A stretch of 64,000 bases of DNA from Papio anubis (GCF_008728515.1 NC_044988.1:34265159-34329158), one strand, 5' to 3'; counted from the stretch's first letter, positions 13,795 to 25,782 are shown. The notes: generated by a model from the letters alone, not told the origin. A program made the numbers and translations.

Positions 13795-13965
13795 ATAGAG
13801 GTCCCACACACACTGCAAGTTCCCGCAAAACCTGCACTTTTTAAACTTTAGGACTTTCAGAGCTCACCTGAACCAACCAGAGCTCAGCTGCCTCAACCAA
13901 TCAGGGCTTAGCTGTATCAACCAATCAGAACTCGACTATTTTGACCAATCAGAACTAAGCATTTG
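13795..13965 (+). mobile_element. ERV1 LTR, left part (interrupted)
   Basis: Repeated 'accaatcag' boxes (13876-13957) are typical of the U3 of class I LTRs. The LTR is broken at 13965 by a processed retroviral copy and continues at 15867. The left edge is uncertain. Confidence 0.45.
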
Positions 13966-15851
13966 GGACACATAGTGTCAGGACCTCCTGAGGCTGTGTC
14001 ATGGGGAGGTCCTTAACCTTGGCAAAATAAGCTTTCTAAATTGACTGAGATCAATCTCAGATATTTGGGTTCACATTTTTGTAACCACAAAGAGATTCTG
14101 AGTGGAGGTGCCCTTGACCTTTGACAAATCTCCTATGAGTGCTTAGTACCAGCTTAAGCTATCTTTATGGCTCAAAGCAACAGGAAAACTTGCTGATGCC
14201 TGGGAGTTCCCCCTCCAGAGAATCCCTGAACTCCCCAAATTTGGTCGAGATCTAAGGTTATTTTGCTGTACAATTCCCTTTTTGGAGTTTTACTTGCCTC
14301 CAACAAGAAAGGCGAGTTTTCCTGCTTCCATGACGATGGAAAGCAGGTAACTCCTTTCTGGAGTTTGCGCACGCTTCCAACAAGGAAGGCAAGTTTGAGA
14401 TTTCTCCTGTTTCTAGGATGGTAGAGAGCAGTCTTTAGTCTGAGACCCACTCCTAGAAAACCAAAGTCAAGGTATTTGGAAGACCAGAGATGCAAATTTC
14501 CCTCATTTGGCATCTCACTGGGCCTGACTTGTTGATTTCAAATGCCCTGCTGGTAAGACTATGCAAGCACCCTCCCTCTAGGCCCAGGGATTGTTGTGGA
14601 AGAAGTGGGCATGTGAGATTGTAAGGGCCTGTTTTGAAGGATAGAATTAGGTCAGGTCAGAGCCTCCAAATCAAGGAAGGGTACAAAAATGCCTAAACAA
14701 CAAATAAAACAAAGGACTTTTTCTTCCAAGCTATGATATGTCACCTTTGCATCCACTTAACCATAAAGAATTTCCTGCTTCCCTGTATAATTAAAAGAAA
14801 ACAATTACTGGTAGGATAAAGATACCTAATGACAAAGCCTTCTGTGTGTAATACTCCCAGTTATAAGTTGTGCAGATAGATATATATTTTAAAAATTTTT
14901 TCAGAACAATGCTTGTGTTTTGCATAGCTAATTGCTATAAGTTTGTAATTAAAACCAAGATTATAGTAGCTCAACACATAGAAGTTAAAAACAACTGAGT
15001 TCTATAACCTCACTTTTGGCTTTTTGTTGGCTTTCTACTTAAACAAATAATAATAATTTAAGGCGAAATGAATGCCTGCCCATGTCCATTCCTATTTGGA
15101 CTAGAACAATTAATTGGACTCTAAGTCCCTCTGCCACAGGGAGTCCCACCGAGGGACAGGATAGACCCGGGGCAGGCAGCCATGCCACCCCAGCAATGCT
15201 GTGGGAAAACATTAAAATTTGGTGGCCATTGATGTTGCCTCTGGCAAATCTGGGCCAGAAGGGAAAGAATGTAAAACAAAAATAAAATTTGAAGCCTCCC
15301 ACCCATCACAACCGTCTGAATGGACTGCCTCCTTGTCCAGGGCACTCTAAAATTTAACCTGAAAGACTGGTTCAGGCCTTGAAGGCAAGTGAGGTTTGGA
15401 CATGTTTTCACTATACCCCATCCAGCATTAACATCAATCATCAACACAAATCTTATGTCTGATAAACAATTACAGTCTTCTCTCTAAAGCCTACTACTTG
15501 GAGGCTTCATCTGCATGACAAAATCTAGGTCTCCACAACCTCTTATCATAATCCAGACATTCCTTCCTACTGATAATAACTCAACCAATTGCCAATCAGA
15601 ATATGTTTAAATCTACCTATGACCTGGAAGCCCCTGTCACCCCCTCACGCCACTTCAAGTTGTCCTACCTTCCAGATGGAACCAATGTAAATCTTACGTG
15701 TACTGATAGACGTATTATGTCTCCCTAAAATGTATAAAAGCAAACCGTACCACGACTACCTTGGGCGCATGCGTCAGAACCTCCTGAGGCTGTGTCATGG
15801 GTGCATCTTTAACTTTGGCAAAATAAACTTTCTAAATTGGAAAAAAAAAAA
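13966..15851 (+). mobile_element. processed copy of MER4-like ERV transcript
   Basis: This 1.9-kb element has the layout of a reverse-transcribed retroviral RNA, not a provirus. It starts at the R segment ('ggacacatag', equivalent to the base about 30 bp after the TATAAA of the related LTR at 41299), runs through U5 and a leader, and has U3 plus R at its far end. It stops 12-15 bases after the AATAAA-type signal near 15823 in an 11-A tail (15841-15851). The flanks GAACTAAGCATTTG (13952-13965) and GAATAAGCACATTTG (15852-15866) look like a decayed target-site duplication. The interior is homologous to the MER4-like provirus at 41439-48805 but several kb shorter. No coding frame survives. Confidence 0.75.
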
Positions 15852-15866
15852 GAATAAGCACATTTG

Positions 15867-16070
15867 AATCATTCATTTGCATAAACAGACTTGATTAGAA
15901 ACCTCAATGAGAACTTTTGCTATAAAACCCTAAACCTCTCTTTGTTCTCTGGAATGACCTTTCATTTTGTATGGGAGGCTGAGTCTTCCCAGGCTGCAAT
16001 CTGTTTACTAGAATAAAGTGTCTTTCCTCCCAATTTCTTTGCCAAACAACTTTTGTTTACATTTCTAATA
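15867..16070 (+). mobile_element. ERV1 LTR, right part
   Basis: Continuation of the LTR cut at 13965. It has a TATA-like box (gctataaaac, about 15919) and a polyadenylation signal (gaataaagtg, about 16011) at the spacing expected for U3-R. The right end is approximate. Confidence 0.45.
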
Positions 16071-16079
16071 GTTCTGAAT

Positions 16080-16560
16080 TAAAAACTGAGTTATTTAACA
16101 ATGGTGTTCCATCCATATTATGGAATAGTTGTCAGCAACAAGAAGCCACTAAATATAATACACCAAACAACTAAGGAGAATCACCACAGAGTTAGGCTGA
16201 ATGAAAAAATAGCCACTCCTAAAAGGTTACATTATGTATGATTGCTTTATAAAACATTTTGAAAGCACAAAATTTAGAATGGGAGAACCATTTTGCCATG
16301 GGTTGAGGCAAGGGGGTGAAAAGTGGAAGGGAAGAGTGTGTGATTGTGAGGAATCTTGTGGTATCGGAATGCTTTTATGTTTTGCTTATATCACTGTCAA
16401 TATTCTAGTTCTGATACTGTAATATAGTTTCGCAAGATGTTACCATTGAAAAAAAGTAGATACAGTGTAGACAGGATCTCTCTCCATTATTTCAGACCTT
16501 CACATGTGTGATTCTACATTATCTCAAAATTTAAAAATTAATGTGAAAAGTTGATCAAAG
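16080..16560 (+). mobile_element. old L1 3' end in the duplicated relaxin unit
   Basis: Resembles an L1M 3' UTR (phrases 'gttaccattg', 'cttcacatgtgtgattctac' and 'attatctcaaaat'). The reverse complement of 36236-36800 is clearly similar, so this L1 relic was present before the INSL4-side and block B units separated. Confidence 0.6.
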
Positions 16561-16790
16561 CCTTAAGAGTCATAGATATTAGGTTAGGTGTGAGTTGATT
16601 GATGTTGACAATAAATAAAAAGTAGCTATTCTAGAAGATATGAGAAAGTTGGGGAGAATCTGGTTATCACATGTAAAAGAGAAACAGATTCAGTCTTGAG
16701 GATATATAACTGAAGTGCTCTAAAGTATGCCTAAGACTGTTGCAAGAAACTGATCTATATATATAAGCTTAATTTATTTGCATATATAAG
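16561..16790 (+). repeat. relaxin-locus duplicated upstream block, distal part
   Basis: Not a known repeat to me. Matches the reverse complement of 36012-36235 (for example 'gtgagttgattg.tgttg' and 'atgcctaagactgt'). It marks the far upstream part of the ancestral unit that was copied in opposite orientations. Confidence 0.65.
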
Positions 16791-16794
16791 CCCA

Positions 16795-17985
16795 ATTACC
16801 ATGACTCTCAATGATGAAGGACTGAAGCCTCAGGTCAGCAACAGGGCAAGAATGTTCACTTCTATTTGGCAGAGTAGTGGAAGATTTTGCCAGACCAATC
16901 AGATAAGAAAAAGAGAAAAAAAAAAGGCATAAAAATTGAAAAGGAAGAAATATATATTCTCTGTTTGCAGATGATATGATTATATATGTAGAAAAACCTA
17001 AAGATCTGAAAACAATTATTAGAACTGATGAACAAGTTCCATAAAAAGACAAGATACAAAAAAAGATACATGTAAACATTGGTTGCCAATGAACATCAAA
17101 AAATGAAATTACAAAAAAATTTCCATTTTCAATAGCATCAAAAATAATAAAATATTTGGTAGTATATTAAGGTATTTTTTAAAAAATGGAAACACATATT
17201 TTATTTATAGGTTTCCTGGATTAGTAGACTTGACATTGTTAAGATGTGAATACTACCCAAAGGGGTACACAGGTTCACTATAACATCTGTGAAAGTCCCA
17301 ATTAGTTTCTTTCTTTTTTTTTTTTTTTTTTTTTTGCAGAAATAGAAGATCCTTCCTAATATTAATATGGAATCTCAAGGTTTCCTAAATAACCAAAACT
17401 GTCTTTTAAAAAAAGAGCAAAATTGGAGCTCACACTTTCTGATTTTAAAACTTTTTACAAAGCTACAGTCGTCAAAAGATTGGGGTACTGACATAAGAAG
17501 AGTCATATAGACCAGTGGAATTGAATAGAGAGAACAGGAGAACAGAAACAAATCTCTGGTGTTTGGTTAAATGATATTTGACAAAAGCATCAAGACAATT
17601 TCTAAGGGTAAAGAACAGTCTTTTCAACAAATGGTGCTGAAAAAGCTGGATATCCATATGAAAAAGAACTTGAACCCCCATCTCATACCATATACAATAT
17701 TTAACCCAAAATGTAGGAAACACTAAATATAAGAAATAAAAATAAAATTAAAAAAAAATCCATAGGGGAAAATTCTCTTGACATTGGATTTGGCAAAGAT
17801 TTCATGGATATGACACCAAAAAAGTCATCATAAATATTCAACTTCATCAAAATTGAGAACTTTTGTGCATCAGAGGACACTACCAAGAAATTGAAATAAA
17901 AACTCACAAAATTAGAGGAAATGATTACAAATAATGTACCAGATAAGGGTTTAATATCCAGAACACATAAAATAGAAAACAATTT
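16795..17985 (+). mobile_element. old L1 ORF2 fragment
   Basis: L1 ORF2 from just before the RT active-site box (codons for FADD-like 'tttgcagatgatatg' near 16963) to near the 3' end of ORF2, with many stops. It contains a T-run at 17314-17335. The equivalent segment in block B is the minus-strand L1 at 34590-36011, so the insertion predates the duplication. Confidence 0.75.
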
Positions 17986-17989
17986 TTAG

Positions 17990-18507
17990 AAGGGATTTTT
18001 GCATGCTTTGAAGAGGCACCTAGAAATTCACTTTATATATTCAATTACGTTGAAGAACAGCATTACACATGGACTGTTTCCCAAATTCTGTCACCCATAA
18101 AAATACCTTCTAAAGATCACTTTTGAGAAGCCTCTGCCAGAAACTGTCTTGTTGAAAACTCAGGTAAGTCACTGACTCTGACCATCCTGAAGCCCTAGAC
18201 AGTTATTATTAGAAAAGTTACAAACTTTCAACATTTGACAGATGATGACCAGGCCATCCTCAAATTTATGAGGGACATAGATCATATTTCTTATTGGGAA
18301 TTAAAATAATTTATTAGTTTATTTCAAGTAAGCCCTTGAGCTTATATGAGTGAAAAAGATCTGGTCTGAATAGATTTTTTTCCTGAAGAAATCAGGATTA
18401 TAAACAAGGGTCCTATTTGAATGCAAAATGTATCCATACTGTGAGAGACATCTAATCGGTCTATTGCCCCAAAACTGTGCTCATTTGTTTAAAACTTTAA
18501 AATGTGA
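17990..18507 (+). repeat. INSL4-side upstream block, middle part
   Basis: Aligns well with the reverse complement of 34080-34570 in block B and with 27430-27850 in block A. It is an inverted paralog of their 5' flanks. It ends with AAAACTTTAAAATGTGA, which is repeated at 19350 after an L1 insertion. Confidence 0.8.
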
Positions 18508-19349
18508 ACAACCCCATCAAAAAGTGGGCAAAGGATATGAACAGACACTTCTCAAAACAAGACATTTATGCAGCCAACGGACACATGAAAAAATGCTTAT
18601 CATCCCGGGCCATCAGAGAAATGCAAATCAAAACCACAGTGAGATACCATCTCACGCTAGTTAGAATGGCAATCATTAAAAAGTCAGGAAACAACAGGTG
18701 CTGGAAAGGATATGGAGAAATAGGAACACTTTTACACTGTTGGTGGGACTGTAAACTAGTTCAACCATTGTGGAATAAAGTGAGATGATTCCTCAAGGAT
18801 CTAAAACTAGAAATACCATTTGACCCAGACATCCCATTACTGGGTATATACCCAAAGGATTATAAATCATGCTGCTATAAAGACACATACACACCTATGT
18901 TTATTGCAGCACTATTCACAATAGCAAAGACTTGCAACCAACCCAAATGCCCATCAATGATAGACTGGATTGAGAAAATGTGGCATATATACACCATGGA
19001 ATACTATGCAGCCATAAATAGGATAAGTTCATGTCCTTCGTAGGGACATGGATGAAGCTGGAAACCATCATTCTGAGCAAACGATCGCAAGGACAGAAAA
19101 ACCAAACACCGTATGTTCTCACTTCATAGATGGGAATTGAACAATGAGAACACTTGGAAACAGGGTGGGGAACATCACACACTGGGGCCTGTCATGGGGT
19201 GGGGAAAGGGGGGAGGGATAGCATTAGGAGAGATACCTAACATAAATGACAAGTTAATGGGTGCAGCACACCAACATGGCACATGTATACACATGTAACA
19301 AACCTGCACATTGTGCACATGTACCCTAAAACTTAAAGCATAATTTTAA
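18508..19349 (+). mobile_element. L1PA-like 3' end with 17-bp TSD
   Basis: An 842-bp 5'-truncated L1 (end of ORF2 plus 3' UTR), ending 'gtaccctaaaacttaaagca' with a short A-rich tail. It is bounded by perfect 17-bp direct repeats AAAACTTTAAAATGTGA at 18491-18507 and 19350-19366. The paralogous block B lacks it, which confirms a clean insertion in the INSL4-side flank after duplication. Confidence 0.92.
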
Positions 19350-20284
19350 AAAACTTTAAAATGTGATGAAACTCCCTCTTCACAAATTGTAACATACATA
19401 GTATACAAAAATTGGTCATAAAGATATAAAATTTTGTGCATGAACATGTGATAACAACATGTTCTCCCTGTAACTGTTGAATTCTAGTGCTTTCTCCTTG
19501 CCTTTCTGGGGTGTGTGGGTGTGTGTGTGTGTGGAGGGGTGGTATCCCGACTCTAGAGACAGTAATTATAATTTCAAATTAAGTAACAGTTGATCACCCA
19601 GGGGAGCTCAAAGAAAGAAATCTGTGGAAAGATACAGTCTGATTTCTTCCAAGTGTAAAAAGACCTCCATGGGTGCTCTCCCAAGACTTAACAGTCAACC
19701 CTATAGGGTCCCTGTGTTTTCTCATCCTTTCAGGATCATTGGAGGGCAGATGTAAGCACATACCTTTGAAGAAAGTTCCTTGTTAACTTCAAACATTATT
19801 ACACAAGCCTAAAGTGACATTACTGGGGCTTTAATAATGTTCACAGTATCTAGTTTAAACATCACCAGTTGTCTTTCTCTAATGAACTGATCTACCCACT
19901 CATCAAAATACTATGGATAGCTACACAAGACAATATAGAAATCGATCTAATATCTTTTAATGTTTTGAAGAAGAAATACAAATAAATGTGGAGGAAGTTA
20001 GGATAAATATTAAAAGCTTATATGCCAAATGTTAACTAAGATAATCTCTAGCCAATGAGCTTACAGGTCAGTTTTGTTTTTATTTCACCTAAGCAAAAGA
20101 CATTAAAAATTACCATTATTTTAGTAGGCGTAAAAATAGTAGTAGAGAAGGAAAGTTAAGAAAAAGAAGTAGAAAAACCAAATTCAAAACAAGCAAAGTG
20201 CAGAAGCACATTGGGAGCAAAGAAGGATATGGGAGTGTGGGTAGGGCAAGTAGGGAGACTAAATAAGAACTGAGGTAGAAAGTT
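19350..20284 (+). repeat. INSL4-side upstream block, proximal part
   Basis: Continuation of the duplicated 5' flank. It matches reverse complements of 33186-34035 (block B), about 39480-40074 (block C) and 25262-25815 (block A), including a GT-rich stretch at 19501-19532 that corresponds to the CA repeats in the other blocks. No LTR is recognisable in this 0.9 kb. Confidence 0.8.
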
Positions 20285-20489
20285 CCTTGCAGGTGGGTGG
20301 GAAAGGGGTGGAGCTGACACCATTGCTACAGGAGCTGAATAATAGCCTTGTGGAAATAAATGCCTGGTGAAGGCATGCAGAAAGCAGTCTGGAGCTCAGA
20401 AGAGACACACCAGCACAGTCTGGTAGGCTACAGTATCAAGTCTCTAGAGAAAGGCTGAAACACCCAGAACAAGAGAGACCAGGTCCAGG
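20285..20489 (+). promoter_or_regulatory. conserved relaxin-family promoter and 5' UTR
   Basis: Shares with the minus-strand promoters at 39261-39475 and 33044-33185 the blocks 'aggtgggtgggaaaggggtg', 'gagctga.tgatagcc' and a TATA-like 'gaaataaatgcctggtgaag' (about 20353), then a 5' UTR ending 'aggtccaggATG'. The TATA-like box lies about 135 bases upstream of the ATG. Function is inferred from conservation among three paralogs. Confidence 0.6.
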
Positions 20490-20684
20490 ATGCCCAGTCT
20501 GTTCTGGTCCCATCTGCCAGCAATCTGGCTGTTGCTGAGCCAACTCCTTAGAGAAAGCCTAGCAGCAGAGCTGAAGGGATGTGGTCCCCAGTTCGGAAAC
20601 AGCTTGCTGTCATTTTGTGACAAGACCAAAAAGAAAATCTCTAACACCCAGAAGAATGGCTGCTGGAATCTGGACTACCCACAG

Positions 20685-22644
20685 GTAAGAGCCCAGGGCT
20701 GCTGAAAAATCAGAATGCGGCCCCCAAAAAAGCTGGTTCCAGATCTCATCTACTGCCTATAGTCAACTCAGACTCTACCACCGGTGAGTGCCTAAAAGTT
20801 TGGGCTTTTTCATTTTAATGTGCTTTTATTAAAAGGGCCTCACCAGGAATCTCACTCACTGGCCGGTTGGCAGAGAGGGTGAAAGTTACAGGAATAGCAA
20901 AGAGAAAAACAGCCTCACCTGGGAGGCCCTTCCCACCTGGCAGCCTGAGATATGGGGTGGAGAAAACAGGGAAGCCTCAGAGAAGGTGACGATTCTCAAA
21001 CACCAGCAGGAGGTGAGGCATACTCCAGGACCCCCAGGAAAGCTGGGCAGGCCAGAAAACAGTTGTGCTTGCAATGGGATACCTGGACCAGGCCTCTCCA
21101 ATTAAGAAGAAAGGGGGAAAACGGTGAGGTGGTGAGCTGATTATCACTTCTGTTTGTGCACCTATGGGCCTGGGGGCAGCACACTAAGACCTCTGTTATG
21201 TTCCTGGAATGTGAGACGAAAGGGGGCTTAGACTTAATGACTCTCCTCTTTGTCATTAGGCTACACAGTGGTCTATGTCACCAAAAACTTTCTCTTAAAA
21301 AAAACTTTTTTTATAATTTTTTTTATTAAAAAAACTCTGTTGCACCCCCAACAGAGCACCTTGCTGCCCATGTCTTTGAATCTACTCTTGTAAAGTGTTG
21401 AGAGAGATAGATGGAAAAGAAAGAAAGTTGCCTGGATGACTAGAGGGGAAATCGAAGGGGACCAGAGACAAGGGAAATTCACCATTTAGACCATCATAGC
21501 TGAAGATCTGATTAGCGCTTTCAACATTTGAAGCTGCAAAGAATTTTCTTTAAAAGCAAGGTTTCAGAATTGAGGACAGTTCAATACCAGAACGGTTTTT
21601 AAACTACCAAGTAACAGGGTATTCACAAAGATAAATTGCAAACTAAGTTAAAACTAGCAAGGGCGGTTTCCAAAAGAGACAGAGGCTACTCTCTTCAGGC
21701 GAATAGGTTGTACTGATTCTGAAAAGTCAAGTTAAATTACTAAGCACTGTTTTACATTTGATATAAATGACATAGGTTTTCAACCAGCAATGTGTGACTC
21801 CCAGACTGCCTCTTGTAAGCTATATGCATATACTGCATTCAATCATTAGAGTTCCTTAAAGATATTGTGCACAGTGAATGCACTTGGATTTTATGTGATT
21901 TTTATAATGATTTCAAAGTTATTTCCTTTTCTTACATTATTGGTCAGAGCTTGTTTCATTTTACTATAAAATAAGGAAAGAATATCACAAAGTCAAAACA
22001 ATTTCTAACACAAACTAAGGAAGAGCATGCTGTACTATAATTTCTATTTAAGTTTTACTCTTTTTTCTGAGTAAATAAGTGAAAATTCTCATTTAAAGAC
22101 TGAAAAATATAGATAAATTTAACAAAAAAAGAAAAGTATTCATGGATAACCAATATTAATGTTTGCTGTAGATACATAGATATAGATGTATATCCATTCT
22201 CAGCCTTTTGGCTGAGATCAAGTGATATAGATGTATAGATTTATGTAGGTATACAGTTAAATATCTAAATCTTCCTACTAAAAACTTGTGATTATAAAAA
22301 AATAATTCCCTATTGCTATCCACTACATAGTGCATTGGAAGTTATCAATCAAAACAGTGTCAGGGAGAGTGAAAAGTGATATGGTGTAAGCATTTAAAGG
22401 GTCATTGGAGGAGTACACAAAGGGGACAGAGGAGTTAGCATATCCTTAATATTGTAGTACCTCAACGTGCCCAACTCTAAGTAAGGTAAGTTTTTGATAT
22501 GTTAGGGTATTTGTGGATTCTCTTTGGTGTTTAATTATACCGAGGCAATAGGTACATTGTGGTCTAGGCAAATTGTATAATTTTTCTGATTCTCTTTCAC
22601 GTGAATATTTTCCTCACCTTCCACCCTATTTTTTGACTTCACAG
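20685..22644 (+). other. intron of the INSL4-like gene
   Basis: A 1.96-kb GT-AG intron (GTAAGA...TTCACAG) at the family-typical place in the C-peptide. It holds a U2-derived insertion at 22193-22223. The A/T runs near 21299-21335 are simple sequence. Otherwise I see no known repeat. Confidence 0.7.
22193..22223 (+). mobile_element. U2 snRNA 5'-end fragment with 14-bp TSD
   Basis: The 31 bases match the start of U2 snRNA (tctc-gccttttggct-agatcaagt) with three changes. They are flanked by perfect 14-bp direct repeats GATATAGATGTATA (22179-22192 and 22224-22237). This is the signature of an L1-mediated insertion of a very short snRNA-derived cDNA; no A tail is present. Confidence 0.75.
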
Positions 22645-23094
22645 AAATGATGTCATCCTCAATCAATAAAGATGCAAAAACCTTAGATATGCCATCAAAA
22701 TTAATTCCCAATTTGTCACAGGAGCTGAAGAAAACAGTGTCTCAAGGGCAACCATCATTGAGGAAAGTAGTACTTTCCCGAAAAAAAGAGATGTAAAGAC
22801 CTGAATTCGATCCATTATGCTGTGAAGTAGTTTGTGACGATGGAACTTCAGTTAAAGTGTCTGAATAGTGGAGTAATTGTGGACATCTACCCATTCTCAA
22901 GTTTATTCTCAGTGACAAATTCACTAATGTCCAATTCAATGACTGCTGATTATTAGAATGTGAGAAATAATTATTAGTATATACATGTTTCACTTGCTCT
23001 GTGATAATACAGTCTCTCTAAAGGGAGGAAGTTAGACAGATGGAATAAGTTTTACTACTTGATAATACAGTGGGGAAATTATACTTTACAATAC

Positions 23095-23295
23095 TTTATT
23101 GTGTATTTCAAAATAGCTAGAAGAGAATTGTAATGATCCCAACACAAAGAAAAAATGAATGTTAGAGGTGATGGATAACCCAATTATCCTGATTTGATCA
23201 TTACACATCATATACATGTGTTGAAATATCACATGTACTACAAAAATGCATACAACTATAATATATGAATAAAAAACTTACTGGAAATAAATATT
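23095..23295 (+). mobile_element. L1 3' UTR-like fragment
   Basis: Contains the phrases 'gatttgatcattacacatca' and 'aaatatcacatgtac', which are typical of old L1 3' ends. It lies about 230 bp past the INSL4-like stop codon and may be part of the old 3' flank. Confidence 0.5.
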
Positions 23296-24984
23296 AAAAG
23301 TTTTACATACACGAGCACATACATTCACATATACTCACTCAGGTCTCTTCGTTTCTCCTCTCTTTTCACACTGAAAAGTATGCAAGAGATAAAGCATCTA
23401 ACCATCTCTACTTTAACATCAGCACATAGCATGGAGGAAAAGCAGTGAAGGAATGAACCGGTGGGAGAGGAATTAGGTATGTTCATCCCAGGGTAACCCC
23501 AGAGACGTCTCTAGAACTTTGCCCAATTCATATCCTCCACCTGCCTTTCAGCACACTGTCTTTAGACCTTCAATCATTCTGTAAAGTGCTCTTTTGTCCC
23601 TGGCGTTACTGCACATCCCTTCGCCAAACTGGTGAATCGGCACAAACATTGGCATTCCTCTGGCTACACAAACCTCCTCCCTATGTGACTTTGAATCCTA
23701 AATCAAAGAGTACTTTTTTTACTCTGTCAGGTCCTACTAGTTCCCCCTACTCCCGCCCCCCCCTAACCCCACACACACACCAGCCAAGTGAAGCTGCTAA
23801 TACCTCACTATCAGGTCCTATTAACTTCCTTCAATTAACATGATTTGAGGAGCCCTCTGTGCCTGCCCACAAAGTGCTCTGGGTCTGGTGTGGGACATGG
23901 AGAAGCAAAGGATAATAAGTGCAATGATACTTACAGGTCATCATAGAGACTGTGATGATCCACAGGAATCAGGGTTGTGTTTAATGCCAACGTGGGAAGG
24001 AATGAATGTACAGGGAACAGTGTGGGTAAGAGGAGAGAGCAAAATTTCCCTAAGGAAAATGATAGCTGATCTGCATCTTGAAAGACATCTAAGCAGAAGA
24101 GAGTGCAAAAAGGAGACAGGGAGAAGCCCAGGTAAAAGCACAAAGGCCTAGAAGCACAGCACGTGTGGAAACAGCCAGAGTTGGTAGGGCAGGAGGTGGT
24201 GTGGAGAAAAGGAATTGTCAAGATCTGGTTGGAATGGAGACAGGAGAGAGGGTCTCAAATGATTCCACAATGCAGCTATGGGGTTTAGGCTGCATCTTGG
24301 AGTAAGGAAGAACTGCTCATGATCATGATACGTCTCTCATAAAGAACTTTTTCCTACCAATACTCTGTTGAAGATGAAGAGGGATCATGGGAGTCACAGG
24401 GCAGAACTCATAGATTATACTGTACAGTCTGAACTGTACCACCTGGTTTGTCTAGGCTCCTCTAGGTTGTTCTTTGAAAACAAAGGGGAGGAGCACAAAA
24501 GTTGTATCTCTTGACACTAATGATGATCAATGAAAGATTAATATTTTGAGTCTCCATATTATTCATAATCAATGATTGAGTTTATTCTACATGACAATCA
24601 TTGTTCTAGGACTTTAGGATTTATGAGAGAAAAAATAATATTAATGATTACATGGAACTTCCACCTAGGCAACTGACTGCTTCTGAACTGTCCCTTGGCA
24701 CATGCATTCTATACATAATTCTATTCTTTTAGTAAACATAGAGGTATGAAAAGGGGATAATAGAGGAAAGCCCATAATGTTATCTGGTGTCTATCATTGT
24801 CAATCTCTTAACCAGAAAATATCCAAAGATTGCTTCCAGAAGGTTTTTAGAAGATGCAGATGTTCCCTCATTCTTTCTCCCATTGTTTATAAACCTGCAT
24901 GACAGCCTAAAGTGACAGCAGGACAGGCACCTAAGGTGGTTCCAAGGATGTATAAAGTCCTTCAGCTGCTTTTAGAAAGTACAC
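23296..24984. other. no gene; no confident repeat
   Basis: About 1.7 kb of unremarkable sequence with short chance frames in both directions. A C-rich/(CA) patch lies at 23752-23782. The stretch 24050-24190 vaguely resembles an ancient dispersed repeat but I cannot name it. Confidence 0.4.
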
Positions 24985-25150
24985 AAACTTGTGGCTTACA
25001 GCAATTGAAATGCATTTTCTCCCAGTTCTGCAGGCTAGACATAGAAAGATGATGCACTTTCCATAACCTGTAGAGTATAATCCTCACTGGCTTCTGGGGG
25101 TTTGCTGTCAATCTTTGGCATTCCTTGGTTTGCAGGTGCCACTCTGGGGG
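24985..25150 (+). repeat. possible MaLR/MLT-like fragment
   Basis: The phrases 'gtggcttacagcaattgaaatgc...ctcccagttctgcaggctag' and 'ggcattccttggtttgcagg' are common in old mammalian LTR-like repeats. Family assignment is tentative. Confidence 0.35.
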
Positions 25151-25154
25151 AATG

Positions 25155-25258
25155 GGTTAAAAAACTACCTATTGGGTATTATGTCACTATGTGAATGCAG
25201 TATACCCATGTAACAAACCTGCCCATGTATACCATTTTATCTAAAATAAAAGTACAAA
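25155..25258 (+). mobile_element. L1 3'-terminal fragment
   Basis: About 100 bp of L1 3' UTR (gttaaaaaactacctattgg ... cccatgtaacaaacctgccc ... ctaaaataaaag). It abuts block A exactly where block A loses its promoter-proximal part. Confidence 0.75.
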
Positions 25259-25261
25259 ATG

Positions 25262-25728
25262 AATTTCAATTAGATTATTAGATCCTTACACTGCTTGGTA
25301 TATCCATCCGTAGTATTGTGATAGGTGGATGAATACATTTTTCACCAATGAAAGAAAACTGATGATGTTTAACCAAGTCCTGTGAAAAGTATTAAAATTT
25401 CCAGTAACATCATTTTAGGTTTCTACAATAATGTTTAAAATTTATAATGCACATTCTCACTCGCTATTGCAGAACCCTGGAATCTTAAGCTTATAGGGAA
25501 CTCAAAGGTCAGTAATCACAACTGCCCTCTCGTCCTGACAAGGATGAGAAAATACAGGGGACCTCTAGGGTTGATCTTAAGTCTTAGGGAAGCGTCAACT
25601 GGAAGTATTTTTACACTGGTGGGAAATCAGATTCCATCATTTTCTAGTAATGTCTTCCTCTCTTTTGACTCCTCTGGACAATCGGTTGACTGGTACCAGT
25701 TATGTGATTTATTTAAATTGGAAATTGT

Positions 25729-25782
<54 letters not shown>

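Larger units (their letters stand above)
20490..22868 (+). pseudogene. INSL4: INSL4-like (early placenta insulin-like) gene, disabled
   Basis: Two exons of a relaxin/insulin-superfamily hormone precursor. Exon 1 (20490-20684) starts MPSLFWSHLPAIWLLLSQLL, a signal peptide nearly identical to the human INSL4 leader as I remember it. A B chain follows whose two cysteines are 11 residues apart (GC...FC). The donor is ACAG|GTAAGA. Exon 2 (22645-22868, acceptor ttgacttcacag) encodes a C-peptide related to INSL4 and an A-chain core CCEVVCDDGTSVK. Breaks: a one-base loss before TGG-CTG-CTG late in exon 1 shifts the frame, so splicing leads to a stop just inside exon 2. A further in-frame TAA (22794-22796) replaces the basic cleavage region before the A chain. 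The last cysteine codon is lost (ends VKVSE). As it stands it could encode only a B-chain-like peptide of about 66 residues. Ortholog of INSL4 is likely; an older paralog is possible. Confidence 0.85.

Noticed and set aside
14172..15447. Frames of 87-113 codons near the MER4-like copy
   Set aside because: Short, mutually overlapping, in a non-coding retroviral transcript copy.
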